The notes: generated by a model not told the origin, from the letters alone. A DNA stretch of 64,000 nucleotides from Scytonema hofmannii PCC 7110 (GCF_000346485.2 NZ_KQ976354.1:7181783-7245782); one strand, 5' to 3'. Numbered from the stretch's first letter, positions 24,193-33,395 are shown. A program made the numbers and translations.

Positions 24193-26100
24193 ATGAATTT
24201 TTCGTTAAACAACAAACAAAAAGCAGAGATTTTAGTAGTATATAATACACCAACTGCTTTGGATTGGTTAGTAAGTGTATTACAGAAAAATAACTACGAA
24301 GTTCATCTTGCAAACAATGGCTACTCAGCAATTGAGATTGCTAGAACAAAGATTCCCGATTTAATTCTGCTGGACATTGTCTTATCCGATATGAATGGCT
24401 ACAGCATTTGTCAGCAACTGAAAGCTTCTCCTCAAACAAGTGAAATTTCCATCATATTTACTAGTGGGTTAAATGAGCGATTAGATATAGCCAAGGCCTT
24501 TCAAGTTGGCGGTGCTGACTATATCATTAAACCTTTCCAAGCTGAGGAGGTTTTAGCACGAGTTCATAATCAACTCTCCCAACGTTTTCTTCAGAAGATA
24601 CTTCAACAACAAACTAAGTTATTGCACCAGCAAAACAAGCAACTTCAAGCAGAAATTACAGAACGCCAACTTCTTCAGCAGAAACTTTTTACATCTGAAA
24701 AAAAAATGCGTACTGTTTTAGCTGCGATGACTGATATTGTTATTGTTATTGATATTACAGAAGAACAAATTAATAATATAGAAATTATCCCAACACAAGT
24801 AGTAGAAAAACAGAATTCTAATACAGATAGAGTCAGTCAGATATTAGAACAATTTTTTCAAGATGAAACTGCCGAAACTTGGTTAAGTCTGATTCAAAAA
24901 GCTCTAGACACAAAGGAGACTGTTAATTTAGATTTCTGCCTTAACGATTTAGAGAAGACAGTGTGGTTGACAGCAGCAATTTCTCCCATGCGCGATCGCT
25001 CAGTTATTCTAGTAGCAAGAGATATTAACGACCGCAAACTTGCAGAAGAAGCATTGCGAATAGCAGAAGAACGCTATCACAGCATTGTTGAAAATGCGAT
25101 CGTCGGTATCTATCAATCAACTCCTGACGGACGCTACATCAGTGCAAACCAAGCACTAGCTAACATGTACGGTTACTCTTGTCCGGAAGAACTGATCGAA
25201 AACGTACAATATATTGGTCAGCAGTTATATTTTGATTCCCATCGACGCCAACAATACGTGACTGAGATCGAAACAAATGATGCTGTAACAGGATTCGAGT
25301 CAATCATATGCCGTAAAGATGGAACATCCATATGGATTTCAGAAACTGCACGTGGGGTTCGAGATCTAACGGGGAAGTTGCTTTACTACGAAGGTATGGT
25401 CACTGAGATTACCGATCGCATGGTAGCACAAGAAGCCTTAAAATTTCAGCAAGCTCAAACTGAAGAACTGCTACTCAACATTTTGCCTCAACCCATTGCC
25501 GAACGCCTCCAAGCAGGAGAAAGCCCAATTGCCGATCGATGCGAAGAAGTTAGTGTCTTATTTGCCGATTTGGTAGGGTTTACCTCCTTCTCAACCCAAA
25601 AAAATCCAGCAGAAATCGTAGAAGTTTTAAATAAAATTTTTTCTCAATTCGATCGGTTAGCAGAAAAGCACAATTTAGAGAAAATTAAAACAATTGGGGA
25701 CGCCTACATGGTGGTTGGCGGTTTACCGACACCATGTGGGGATAGTGCTCAAAAAACTGCACAAATGGCACTAGATATGCAAGCTTGTTTAGCTCAATTC
25801 AATGCTGAAACAACAGAGACATTTCAAGTGCGAATAGGTATAAACACGGGAGAGGTAGTAGCTGGAGTGATTGGTATGACTAAATTTACTTATGACTTGT
25901 GGGGAGATACAGTCAACATTGCATCGCGTATGGAATCCAATGGATTACCTGGTAAGATTCAAGTCAGTGCTGCAACCTATGACCGTTTAAAAGAGCAATT
26001 TGAATTTGAAAAGCGTGGAAAAATCGCCATCAAAGGCAAAGGAGAAATGATGACTTACTGGCTTTTGGCAAAAGCAAGAGACGTTGAAACATCCCTATGA
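24193..26100 (+). CDS. Class III adenylate cyclase with receiver and PAS domains
   Basis: A 635-residue protein. Residues 10-125 form a receiver in which the usual acidic pair is replaced (ILVVYNTPTALD instead of VVDDTP), while the acceptor region LLDIVLSDMNGYS is kept. A coiled coil, a poorly conserved PAS (about 170-285) and a good PAS (about 290-410, ERYHSIVENAIVGIYQ) follow. The catalytic domain (about 430-625) has FADLVGFTSFS and GDAYMVVGG for the two metals, Lys in EKIKTIGDAY and Asp in TYDLWGDTVN for adenine selection, and Arg in NIASRMES. It should make cAMP. Its stop overlaps the next gene by four bases. Confidence 0.93.
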   Translation: MNFSLNNKQKAEILVVYNTPTALDWLVSVLQKNNYEVHLANNGYSAIEIARTKIPDLILLDIVLSDMNGYSICQQLKASPQTSEISIIFTSGLNERLDIAKAFQVGGADYIIKPFQAEEVLARVHNQLSQRFLQKILQQQTKLLHQQNKQLQAEITERQLLQQKLFTSEKKMRTVLAAMTDIVIVIDITEEQINNIEIIPTQVVEKQNSNTDRVSQILEQFFQDETAETWLSLIQKALDTKETVNLDFCLNDLEKTVWLTAAISPMRDRSVILVARDINDRKLAEEALRIAEERYHSIVENAIVGIYQSTPDGRYISANQALANMYGYSCPEELIENVQYIGQQLYFDSHRRQQYVTEIETNDAVTGFESIICRKDGTSIWISETARGVRDLTGKLLYYEGMVTEITDRMVAQEALKFQQAQTEELLLNILPQPIAERLQAGESPIADRCEEVSVLFADLVGFTSFSTQKNPAEIVEVLNKIFSQFDRLAEKHNLEKIKTIGDAYMVVGGLPTPCGDSAQKTAQMALDMQACLAQFNAETTETFQVRIGINTGEVVAGVIGMTKFTYDLWGDTVNIASRMESNGLPGKIQVSAATYDRLKEQFEFEKRGKIAIKGKGEMMTYWLLAKARDVETSL

Positions 26101-27608
26101 ATTTTGCTAGCAGTCAAAAATCCAAAGCCACCATTTTGGTAGTTGATGATACACCTGCCAACTTGCGCTTATTAGTTAACGTCTTGCAACAAAATGGCTA
26201 TAAAGTTCGACCTGTACCGGATGGAAACTTAGCATTACAGGTTGTTCAAACAAGCCCACCCGATTTAATATTACTAGATATTCTCATGCCAGATTTATCA
26301 GGGTATGAAGTCTGCCAAAAATTGAAAGCCGATCCAAACACTAAAGATATCCCCATCATTTTCTTAAGTGCTTTGAGTGAAGGGCTTGATAAAGCGAAAG
26401 CTTTTCACCTCGGAGGTGCAGACTATATTACAAAACCATTTCAAGTGGAAGAAGTGCTAGCACGGATCGCAAATCAACTGGCTTTACGTAGTTTACAGAT
26501 ACAACTGCAACAAACAAATCAGGAATTATGCCAGCAAAATGCTCAGTTACAATTGCTCCTCACAGCTACTGAAGAAATTAGTTCGGCAACTAGCATTGAT
26601 TCAGCACTCTCAAACGTTCTTGCTTTAATCTGTCAAACTATTGGTTGGGATTTGGGTGAAGCTTGGATTGTTAATTCTGAAGGAACAGCCCTTGAGTGCA
26701 GTCAAGGTTGGTATGCTAGCGATCCTGAATTATCAAAATTTCGTGATGAAAGCCACAAATTAACATTTAGCCCTAATGTAGGGCTTCCCGGTCGAATTTG
26801 GGTTTCTAAACAACCCGAGTGGCTTTTTGATGTGTCTGAAGACGAGGATAATCTCTTTTACCACCGTAATCTTGCCGATCAAGTCGGTCTCAAAGCGGCT
26901 TTTGGCGTTCCTATTCTTTTTAAGGAAGAGTTTCTGGCAATTCTCGTCTTTCTTTCAAAAAATGCCATAACTCCGCAACCAAGAGTTCTGGAGTTAGTCA
27001 CTGCGATCGCATCTCAAATTGGGTCATTAATTCAAAGTAAAAAATCTGAGGTTGCACTATACCAAGCCAATCACGAACTAGAACGTTTGATCAATTTAGA
27101 CGGATTAACTCAAGTTGCCAATCGCCGACGCTTCGACCAAGTTTTAGAATTTGAGTGGTCTAGGCTGCGCCGGGAGCAACTGCCATTATCCCTCATTCTC
27201 TGCGATGTAGATTATTTTAAACGCTACAACGACACCTACGGTCACATTGCAGGAGACGTTTGCTTGCAGAAGATTGCCCAAGCGATCGACAATTCTGTTA
27301 AGCGTCCCGCCGATTTAGTTGCTCGCTACGGGGGTGAAGAATTTGCCGTTCTTCTACCCAATACAACTCTTGAAGGAGCAATGAAAGTGGCAGAGTTGAT
27401 TCAGCAACAAATACAAGAACTTTACCTGCTTCATGTTGAATCATATATCAGTCAGTATGTCACATTAAGTCTGGGAATCAGTACTTTGGTTCCCACTCAT
27501 GAAGAATCAAAGGAAATGTTAATTAGAGTCGCAGATCGAGCACTTTATGAAGCTAAAAAACGGGGTCGCAATTGTATTGTTGCAGAATCAGTGACCAGTG
27601 ACCAGTGA
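26097..27608 (+). CDS. Diguanylate cyclase REC-GAF-GGDEF
   Basis: A 503-residue response regulator making c-di-GMP. The receiver (about 10-125) is intact (ILVVDDTPANLRLL, LLDILMPDLSGYE, and Lys in YITKPF). A GAF domain follows (about 160-310, GLPGRIWVSKQPEWLFDV). The GGDEF domain has YGGEEF as active site and RPAD five residues ahead as the inhibitory I-site, so product feedback is likely. The ATG overlaps the adenylate cyclase stop (ATGA), which indicates one transcript. The last residues VTSDQ and the stop codon are coded by the GGTCACT-type repeat. Confidence 0.95.
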   Translation: MNFASSQKSKATILVVDDTPANLRLLVNVLQQNGYKVRPVPDGNLALQVVQTSPPDLILLDILMPDLSGYEVCQKLKADPNTKDIPIIFLSALSEGLDKAKAFHLGGADYITKPFQVEEVLARIANQLALRSLQIQLQQTNQELCQQNAQLQLLLTATEEISSATSIDSALSNVLALICQTIGWDLGEAWIVNSEGTALECSQGWYASDPELSKFRDESHKLTFSPNVGLPGRIWVSKQPEWLFDVSEDEDNLFYHRNLADQVGLKAAFGVPILFKEEFLAILVFLSKNAITPQPRVLELVTAIASQIGSLIQSKKSEVALYQANHELERLINLDGLTQVANRRRFDQVLEFEWSRLRREQLPLSLILCDVDYFKRYNDTYGHIAGDVCLQKIAQAIDNSVKRPADLVARYGGEEFAVLLPNTTLEGAMKVAELIQQQIQELYLLHVESYISQYVTLSLGISTLVPTHEESKEMLIRVADRALYEAKKRGRNCIVAESVTSDQ

Positions 27609-27640
27609 CCAGTGACCAGTGACCAGTGACCAGTGACCAG
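27590..27640. repeat. AGTGACC tandem heptamer array (overlaps a gene end)
   Basis: Seven copies of AGTGACC, the reverse complement of the GGTCACT unit. The first two and a half copies are translated as the C-terminus and stop codon of the diguanylate cyclase. Confidence 0.9.
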
Positions 27641-27690
27641 GTAGAACCTGGGAACGAGAACCGAGCGGAGACACTAAGGCATTGTCCACC

Positions 27691-28293
27691 CTACACTTTT
27701 CCAAGTGTTAAAACTTGCGTTGCTGTAATCTCTAAGCTGGGAAAAGCCACTGATATAATGCGTTCGCGAAGCGGCTGCTTTGCAGCATCGCTACCTTGAA
27801 AGACGGCTTCTTCGTATAATCCATCCGTTAAAGTCAACACTGTGATTTTTTCCTTCCCTGGGTCAACAATCCAGTATTCTGCTATACCTCGTGCAGCGTA
27901 TTCAGAACGCTTGTAACGGTAGTCTCTATCTTCATTGACTTTACCAGGAGAGACAACTTCAACAATCAGTGTTGGGGGTGGCATATCTTGAATAATAGTA
28001 GCTCTCCGTCCCCCAATTGCTACTAGTAACTCCTGCGTTAGTATCATCAAGTCAGGTATTCGCACACGTGTGCGCTTTCCCGTGACCACAATTTCCGTAT
28101 CTTTATGGCGGATCAGCTCGATAGGAACAAATTTAAGAAATACTGAGAGTAGATAAATAGAAATTAAATTATTGCTGTCGCTTTCTGGAGGCATTTCAAC
28201 AATCTCTCCATCTACTAGTTCATACCGGATATCTGTTCCATTGTCCCAGGCAAGGTACTCTTCAAGAGTTAGCTTTTTAGTTGTGGTTGTCAT
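27691..28293 (-). CDS. Uma2 family (DUF820) endonuclease-like protein
   Basis: A 200-residue PD-(D/E)XK-fold protein, a family amplified in cyanobacteria. Start ATG 28293 (MTTTTKKLTLEEYLAWDNGT). Conserved points: RYELVDGEIVEMPPE (about 24-38), RVRIPDLMIL (about 78-87), PPPTLIVEVVSPG with the catalytic ExV (about 106-118), and YAARGIAEYWIVDP. The lysine usually following the active site is present in RDYRYKR. The family is proposed to act as nucleases or in phage defence, with no settled role. The gene is full length, unlike the copy at 54798. Confidence 0.9.
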   Translation of the reverse strand: MTTTTKKLTLEEYLAWDNGTDIRYELVDGEIVEMPPESDSNNLISIYLLSVFLKFVPIELIRHKDTEIVVTGKRTRVRIPDLMILTQELLVAIGGRRATIIQDMPPPTLIVEVVSPGKVNEDRDYRYKRSEYAARGIAEYWIVDPGKEKITVLTLTDGLYEEAVFQGSDAAKQPLRERIISVAFPSLEITATQVLTLGKV

Positions 28294-28415
28294 CTCGCTC
28301 GCCTTCACAAACTTATACCATTTTGGATTTTAGATTTTAGATTTTGGATTGAGAAAGCTTTGCTTAGTTTTCATCTCACTCAGCTATCTATCGCATTCTT
28401 TTATCAAATTTAGCA

Positions 28416-29765
28416 TTACGAGCCGTAGAAACGGGTTGCGAAATTTTGCGATCGCGTCGGTGACATAGAACGCGCTTTAATAATTGCCGATCCCAACAAA
28501 ACGTAAGACATTCCACCAACTACCACCAACAATCCTAAAACAAAAACTCCCAAACTGCCTGCAAGCCCTGCACTACTGTTCCACAACCCATGCAACCCTG
28601 AGGCACTCAAATATCCTACAAGCAAAATTCGCCAAGCCTGACGTGGTTTGAGAATACTCAAGCCAATACAATAGCCAAACCACCCACTCCAAGCCAAATG
28701 CCCTGCGACTTCGCCCAAGATTCTTGGAATCAGCAGTTCCAATCCTGCTAGCAGCCCTGCTTGTTCTCCCATATCTCTCGCAACTTCTGCGACAGTACCA
28801 GGCACATATTGACCCAAGGTTTCAAATAGTGTAAAACCCACGGCAGAGGCACTTCCCAGCAAAATTCCATCAAGGGGTTCCCACACACCAATACGTTCCC
28901 GTGTTGGAGAAGATACGGTTCTACCTAAAAAATAAAATCCAACGATCGGTAAGGCTTTAAGTAATTCTTCTAATAACCCAGCACCAAAAAAGTAGCGGAT
29001 AAATAATTGTGGAAAGGGTAGTGTGCTGGGATCGTTTGGCACATTTCCAGGAAGAAGAACCCGAAATACGAATATAAATAAGTGCAGTATGGGGCTTGCC
29101 AAAAGGAGTATGGTGAACATCATAGAAGCAATCAGCACCCACCAAGGTTTCGGCTTCCCACACAATCGATAAACAAAGTATAAAACAGCACCAGCTAAAT
29201 AGGAACCAAGTAAGAATTGATATGTACGTCCTTGTACAAAAAACAACAGCACCACGAAGATGACCGTGATCATTCCCGGTATCAGGTAAGCTTTCCGTGT
29301 GAGGTCTTTAGGTGGTGACAGGATAGGAAGCAATTGCGACCAGCTTGCTTCACTGTCTGTATTAGATAATACAACAGATTTGGCGGCTACTTGAGTTGGC
29401 GAAATAACAGGCTGTGGTGCTTTTACAGGCGGTTGCTTGTGTTGGTACTCAAAGACAAATTCCGGACCATTGCTACCAAACATAACGCGATCGCCTGCTT
29501 GCAATTCCTGACTACCCTGCAAAGTCTCGCCATTCAAAAAAGTTCCATTAGCACTATTCAAATCCCACAGCACATAACTTATCCTGCCATCTGGTGTTTT
29601 TGATGGGCGAACAGATGCGTGTCGTCGCGAAACCATTCCATAGAGATTGGAACTGAGTACTATCTGACAGCTGGGGTCGCGCCCAACGATCGCTTCGCCC
29701 GTCGTCAACAGCGAGTAAGAATTATTTCCACTCCCGGATACCAAACGCAGAATAGCAATACTCAT
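28416..29765 (-). CDS. FHA domain fused to PrsW-type intramembrane protease
   Basis: A 449-residue protein. Residues 1-105 are a forkhead-associated phosphothreonine-binding domain: AIVGRDPSCQIVL, SRRHASVR and NSANGTFLNG. A linker leads to about nine membrane helices (170-435). FFGAGLLEELLKALPIVGFY (about 270-289) is the EExxK-like core of PrsW/CAAX-type proteases; HLAWSGWFGYCIG and ASGLHGLWNS hold the His metal-ligand regions. PrsW-like enzymes cut membrane proteins such as anti-sigma factors. The fused FHA suggests that cleavage is tied to a Ser/Thr kinase signal. No sigma or anti-sigma gene is adjacent. Confidence 0.88.
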   Translation of the reverse strand: MSIAILRLVSGSGNNSYSLLTTGEAIVGRDPSCQIVLSSNLYGMVSRRHASVRPSKTPDGRISYVLWDLNSANGTFLNGETLQGSQELQAGDRVMFGSNGPEFVFEYQHKQPPVKAPQPVISPTQVAAKSVVLSNTDSEASWSQLLPILSPPKDLTRKAYLIPGMITVIFVVLLFFVQGRTYQFLLGSYLAGAVLYFVYRLCGKPKPWWVLIASMMFTILLLASPILHLFIFVFRVLLPGNVPNDPSTLPFPQLFIRYFFGAGLLEELLKALPIVGFYFLGRTVSSPTRERIGVWEPLDGILLGSASAVGFTLFETLGQYVPGTVAEVARDMGEQAGLLAGLELLIPRILGEVAGHLAWSGWFGYCIGLSILKPRQAWRILLVGYLSASGLHGLWNSSAGLAGSLGVFVLGLLVVVGGMSYVLLGSAIIKARSMSPTRSQNFATRFYGS

Positions 29766-29949
29766 CTAAGTATATCCTTTACCCGCCTGTTTGAAAATTT
29801 GAATTATACAGTACGTATTGTTACTGAAAATAATTAAGTTGCGTAACAACTTAGTCAGCAACACTACATCCTTAATACCATCTCTTTATAGGATATTCCC
29901 AAAAAATATAGTTAATTTTTCATTACTTGTCTTGGCGAATGGAATTCGC

Positions 29950-30030
29950 GTGTATACAGGCAAAACCCACCTACGTGGGTTTCAAAATACTAGTCCGCGT
30001 CGGCGGGCGAGGGTTTGTATAGTAGTGAAT
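29950..30030. repeat. Dispersed double-hairpin repeat, copy 2
   Basis: AAACCCAC-CTAC-GTGGGTTT, then TAGTCCGCGTCGGCGGGCG and TATAGTAGTGAATTA. It keeps the order of copy 1 (20715-20807), but the second hairpin has decayed. It lies in the 395-bp gap between the FHA-PrsW and GT2 genes, where I found no convincing gene. Confidence 0.7.
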
Positions 30031-30160
30031 TATATGAGGCCAAAACTTTTAAAACATCCTCTTAGAAACTTCCAAATCAAAAATTTCCCAAAATTTCTTG
30101 TGGGACGGGATGATTTATTTTTGCAGTCTTTCATTTTTGTAGAGACAGGTCACGAGGCGT

Positions 30161-31126
30161 CTAAAGTTTTATCAATACCAATTTGCGAATATAATTGTAC
30201 TTCTTTAATCGCCTTGCCAAAATAGCCTCTAACAACAGCCGCCAAGCATTACACGAAAGAATACAAGGATCGACAATTTTAATAAAACTGTTAATGTTTC
30301 TACTTTTAAGAGCCACTATAGTCCAATGCAGTTTTAAGTAACTTTTTATATCCCGCAAAGGCAAAATATCTTGACGATACTTTTCATCAACCAAGGCGTG
30401 AATTTTTTCCTTCATTAAAATATTAGTATCTAACCTAACTTTTAGAGAAATTTTTTGATCGTAACCCCCAGACCATACAGTACGATAAGCAAGACATTGA
30501 TTGAGAAAAATCGCATCCCCATGTTGGGCAATACGAATCCAAGAATCAATATCATCACAACTGGTTAATTTGACATCCCACCCTCCAGTTCGCAAGAAAG
30601 CCTCACGGCTGCAAGCAACTTGAACGGGTGTACCAAAAGGAACGAGTTCCAGTAACATACCGTAGTGAATATCTGTTTGCGGGATGTAGTATGCTAGTCC
30701 CGGACCGACAACAGGCGTGCGGCTCTTTTCAACTCCGTCTATATCTACTTGAGCAGCAATGCAAGAGCAAATGACTGCGCTTTTTTGCAGTGCGATCGCT
30801 CTTACCATTTCTTCCAAACAGTTGGGACTCAGGTAATCGTCATCATCCAAAAACTTAATCCAGTCTCCACTGCTTGCCTTGACTCCAGCATTGACTGTTG
30901 CCGCATGACCTTGATTCACCTCATTGCGATGATAAACAAGACGTGGTAAATTGTCATGGCATGACAGTTCAACGCTTAAGCTTTTCAAGTAATCTTGGGT
31001 GCCATCCAGTGAACAGTCATCGGCAACAACCAGTTCGCAAGGGATGGTCTGGTTGAGCACGGAGTTAATTGCTCGTTGCAACAACGTTAAACGGTTGTAG
31101 GTCGTAATAACGACGCTGAATTTCAT
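30161..31126 (-). CDS. GT2-family (GT-A fold) glycosyltransferase
   Basis: A 321-residue soluble enzyme. SVVITTYNRLTLLQRAINSV is the nucleotide-sugar binding start; ELVVADDCSLDGTQDYL follows; DWIKFLDDDDYLSP (about 90-103) has the DxD metal site. GLAYYIP.. and the TSCDDIDSWIRIAQHG segment (about 186-201) supply the acceptor-side acidic residues. The C-terminal third is poorly conserved. The sugar and acceptor are unknown. Start ATG 31126. It is isolated from other sugar genes. Confidence 0.88.
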   Translation of the reverse strand: MKFSVVITTYNRLTLLQRAINSVLNQTIPCELVVADDCSLDGTQDYLKSLSVELSCHDNLPRLVYHRNEVNQGHAATVNAGVKASSGDWIKFLDDDDYLSPNCLEEMVRAIALQKSAVICSCIAAQVDIDGVEKSRTPVVGPGLAYYIPQTDIHYGMLLELVPFGTPVQVACSREAFLRTGGWDVKLTSCDDIDSWIRIAQHGDAIFLNQCLAYRTVWSGGYDQKISLKVRLDTNILMKEKIHALVDEKYRQDILPLRDIKSYLKLHWTIVALKSRNINSFIKIVDPCILSCNAWRLLLEAILARRLKKYNYIRKLVLIKL

Positions 31127-31268
31127 AGATCGGATTCTCGTGGCTTAGCCCTGTATAGTCCATTTTCTATCTAGCACCGTTATACTTAGTAAGTGCTCCC
31201 ACTAAAATAACTAGACTGAATGCTAGTTGTCGATTTATTATTGTTGATTGTGAGTTTTTGCACCGAAT

Positions 31269-31631
31269 ATGAACGCTCAGGAGATCATCCGCTCTATAGA
31301 AGCGGAGCAGCTAAAATCTAATTTGCCCCAAATATTTGTGGGTGACACAGTAAGAGTTGGAGTTAAAATTAAGGAAGGCGACAAGTATCGCGTCCAGCCC
31401 TACGAGGGAGTTGTCATTTCTATACGGAATGGTGGCATTAACGAAACTATTACAGTTCGTCGCGTATTCCAAGGTGTAGGCGTCGAACGAGTGTTTCTAT
31501 TGCATTCCCCACGGATAGACAACATCAAAATACTGCGTCGCGGGAAAGTTAGGCGTGCCAAGCTTTATTATCTACGCGATCGCGTTGGTAAGGCGACCCG
31601 GATCAAGCAACGCTTCGATCGTGCTCTGTAA
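31269..31631 (+). CDS. rplS: Large ribosomal subunit protein bL19
   Basis: A 120-residue L19. Diagnostic text: [48 protein letters not shown] and [18 protein letters not shown]. It sits at the 30S-50S interface. Full family length. It precedes tRNA-Trp and the secE-nusG-rpl operon, a usual cyanobacterial order. Confidence 0.98.
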   Translation: MNAQEIIRSIEAEQLKSNLPQIFVGDTVRVGVKIKEGDKYRVQPYEGVVISIRNGGINETITVRRVFQGVGVERVFLLHSPRIDNIKILRRGKVRRAKLYYLRDRVGKATRIKQRFDRAL

Positions 31632-31671
31632 TATAAACAGGCAGGAAACTTTGGGAGAAAGCTCAACAAAA

Positions 31672-31690
31672 AAGCGGCTCGTGCCGCTCT
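31672..31690. terminator. GC-rich hairpin after rplS
   Basis: AGCGGC-TCGT-GCCGCT with an A-run on the left and CTTG on the right. The strong U-run is on the minus strand, so as a terminator of rplS it is imperfect. Confidence 0.4.
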
Positions 31691-31786
31691 TGAGAGTTTC
31701 ACCCTTCCAAAGTTAACTGGAAAAGTAGCCAATTTATGTTATCCTAGTGTAAGCTAGAAAAGGTAACTAAATAAGCAGCAGCTTGT

Positions 31787-31859
31787 GCGCTCTTAGTTCA
31801 GTTGGTAGAACGCAGGTCTCCAAAACCTGATGTCGGGGGTTCAAGTCCTCCAGGGCGCG
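31787..31859 (+). tRNA. trnW-CCA: tRNA-Trp (CCA)
   Basis: A 73-nt cloverleaf: acceptor GCGCTCT pairs with AGGGCGC (two G-U pairs), D arm AGTTCAGTTGGTAGAACG, anticodon loop CTCCAAA with CCA, T arm GGGGGTTCAAGTCCTCC, discriminator G. CCA is not encoded. Position before secE is the typical one. Confidence 0.97.
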
Positions 31860-32033
31860 CTGTCAGCTAAGACAATGCCCGAAACTAAAGCAGTATCTGC
31901 TAAGTTAGCAGTGTGACTTATAGATTTCGGGTATAGTTTTTGCGTTCGTAGCGAATTGCTTCAAACGAGCTGGCGCTGTTACAAAAGAAAGTAATAGGCA
32001 GCGTGTATGTAGTAAATGGGGGAGTCAGCGCTC

Positions 32034-32255
32034 GTGGCCAAAAAAAATGAAGCAGAAATGACGGAAACAACCAACTCTTTGAAACTTCCGATTTTCTTCC
32101 AAGGACTCAAGGAAGAATTTGATAAGGTGGTTTGGCCCAGTCGGCAACAGCTTGTGAGCGAATCAGCCGCTGTTTTGTTAATGATGGCACTCTCAGCATC
32201 CCTGATATTTCTAGTAGATAAATTTTTTACTTGGGCAGCACAACAGGTGTTCTGA
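32034..32255 (+). CDS. secE: Preprotein translocase subunit SecE
   Basis: A 73-residue single-span protein of the SecYEG channel. I chose GTG 32034 because GGGGGAG (32018-32024) lies nine bases ahead; an ATG at 32016 is in frame but without such a site. FFQGLKEEFDKVVWPSRQQL is the conserved amphipathic SecE motif and ALSASLIFLVDKFFTW the membrane helix. The stop overlaps the nusG ATG (TGATG). Confidence 0.95.
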   Translation: MAKKNEAEMTETTNSLKLPIFFQGLKEEFDKVVWPSRQQLVSESAAVLLMMALSASLIFLVDKFFTWAAQQVF

Positions 32256-32887
32256 TGACTTATGCAACAGACGGTGAGCGTGATGCAACGCTACAGTCAG
32301 ATGATACCGCAGATTCAGCGTCGAAAGAAGCTCGCTGGTATGCAGTTCAAGTCGCTTCTGGTTGCGAGAAGCGCGTAAAGACAAATTTAGAGCAGCGCAT
32401 CCAAACCTTTGATGTAGCTGATAAAATTGTCCAGGTGGAGATCCCACATACACCAGCAGTAAAAATCCGTAAGGATGGTTCTCGCCAGCACACAGAGGAA
32501 AAAGTATTTCCCGGCTATGTTCTTGTCAGAATGCTGATGGATGACGACACCTGGCAGGTAGTACGCAACACATCCCACGTGATTAATTTCGTGGGAGCAG
32601 AGCAAAAACGTGGAAGTGGCAAAGGTCGCGGTCACGTAAAGCCTGTGCCACTGAGTCATACAGAAGTTGAAAGAATCTTCAAACAGACCAGCGAGCAAGA
32701 GGCAGTTGTCAAAATTGACATGGCCGCAGGTGATAAGATAAAAGTGCTTTCAGGTCCGTTTAAAGACTTTGAAGGTGAGGTGATTGAAGTCAGTCCTGAA
32801 CGGAGTAAGCTTAAAGCTCTGCTTTCGATTTTTGGGCGAGATACACCAGTGGAATTAGAATTTAATCAGGTAGAAAAACAGAGCTAA
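32255..32887 (+). CDS. nusG: Transcription termination/antitermination factor NusG
   Basis: A 210-residue protein. NGN domain: ARWYAVQVASGCEKRVKTNL, VEIPHTPAV, KVFPGYVLVRMLMDDDTW and HVINFVG. KOW domain at the C-terminus: AGDKIKVLSGPFKDFEGEVI. The start ATG 32255 overlaps the secE stop, and the first 20 residues are a poorly conserved acidic tail found in cyanobacteria. Confidence 0.97.
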   Translation: MTYATDGERDATLQSDDTADSASKEARWYAVQVASGCEKRVKTNLEQRIQTFDVADKIVQVEIPHTPAVKIRKDGSRQHTEEKVFPGYVLVRMLMDDDTWQVVRNTSHVINFVGAEQKRGSGKGRGHVKPVPLSHTEVERIFKQTSEQEAVVKIDMAAGDKIKVLSGPFKDFEGEVIEVSPERSKLKALLSIFGRDTPVELEFNQVEKQS

Positions 32888-32896
32888 TCAACAAAC

Positions 32897-33322
32897 ATGG
32901 CGAAAAAAGTAGTTGCGGTCATTAAGTTGGCCCTGAATGCTGGGAAAGCCAACCCAGCACCGCCAGTTGGTCCAGCATTGGGTCAGCATGGCGTGAACAT
33001 TATGATGTTTTGTAAAGAGTACAACGCCAAGACAGCAGAACAAACTGGAACGGTAATTCCGGTAGAAATTTCGGTATATGAAGACCGGAGTTTTACCTTC
33101 GTTCTCAAGACTCCTCCTGCGTCGGTACTCATTACTAAAGCAGCAAAAATTGAAAGAGGCTCAAGCGAACCAAACAAAAAGAAAGTTGGTTCCATTACAA
33201 CAGAACAGTTGCGTCAAATTGCCCAAACAAAATTGCCCGACCTCAACGCCAACGATATCGACGCGGCGATGAAGATTATTGAAGGCACTGCCAAAAATAT
33301 GGGTGTGACAGTTAAGGATTAG
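32897..33322 (+). CDS. rplK: Large ribosomal subunit protein uL11
   Basis: A 141-residue L11, nine bases after nus[21 protein letters not shown] is the N-terminal GTPase-centre signature and [20 protein letters not shown] the RNA-binding C-terminal domain. Full length. Confidence 0.98.
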   Translation: MAKKVVAVIKLALNAGKANPAPPVGPALGQHGVNIMMFCKEYNAKTAEQTGTVIPVEISVYEDRSFTFVLKTPPASVLITKAAKIERGSSEPNKKKVGSITTEQLRQIAQTKLPDLNANDIDAAMKIIEGTAKNMGVTVKD

Positions 33323-33324
33323 TT

Positions 33325-33395
33325 AGTGGTTAGTAGTTAATAGTTAGTGGTAAAGAAAACAACTAACAACTAACAACTAACAACTAACAGCTAAG
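33325..33395. repeat. TTAGTGG / CAACTAA inverted heptamer repeat in the rplK-rplA gap
   Basis: A TTAGTGGTTAGTAG run (about 33325-33350) is followed by ACAACTAACAACTAACAACT (about 33359-33390), nearly its complement, so the transcript can form a long AU-rich hairpin. Related arrays fill the gaps 34172-34235, 34434-34520, 35089-35157, 39846-39901, 46815-46885, 47131-47204, 48156-48228 and 48829-48872. Confidence 0.8.

Noticed and set aside
29818-30225. A 135-codon plus-strand frame between the FHA-PrsW and GT2 genes
   Set aside because: It runs through the double-hairpin repeat and into the end of the opposite gene; composition is not protein-like and no ribosome site is present.
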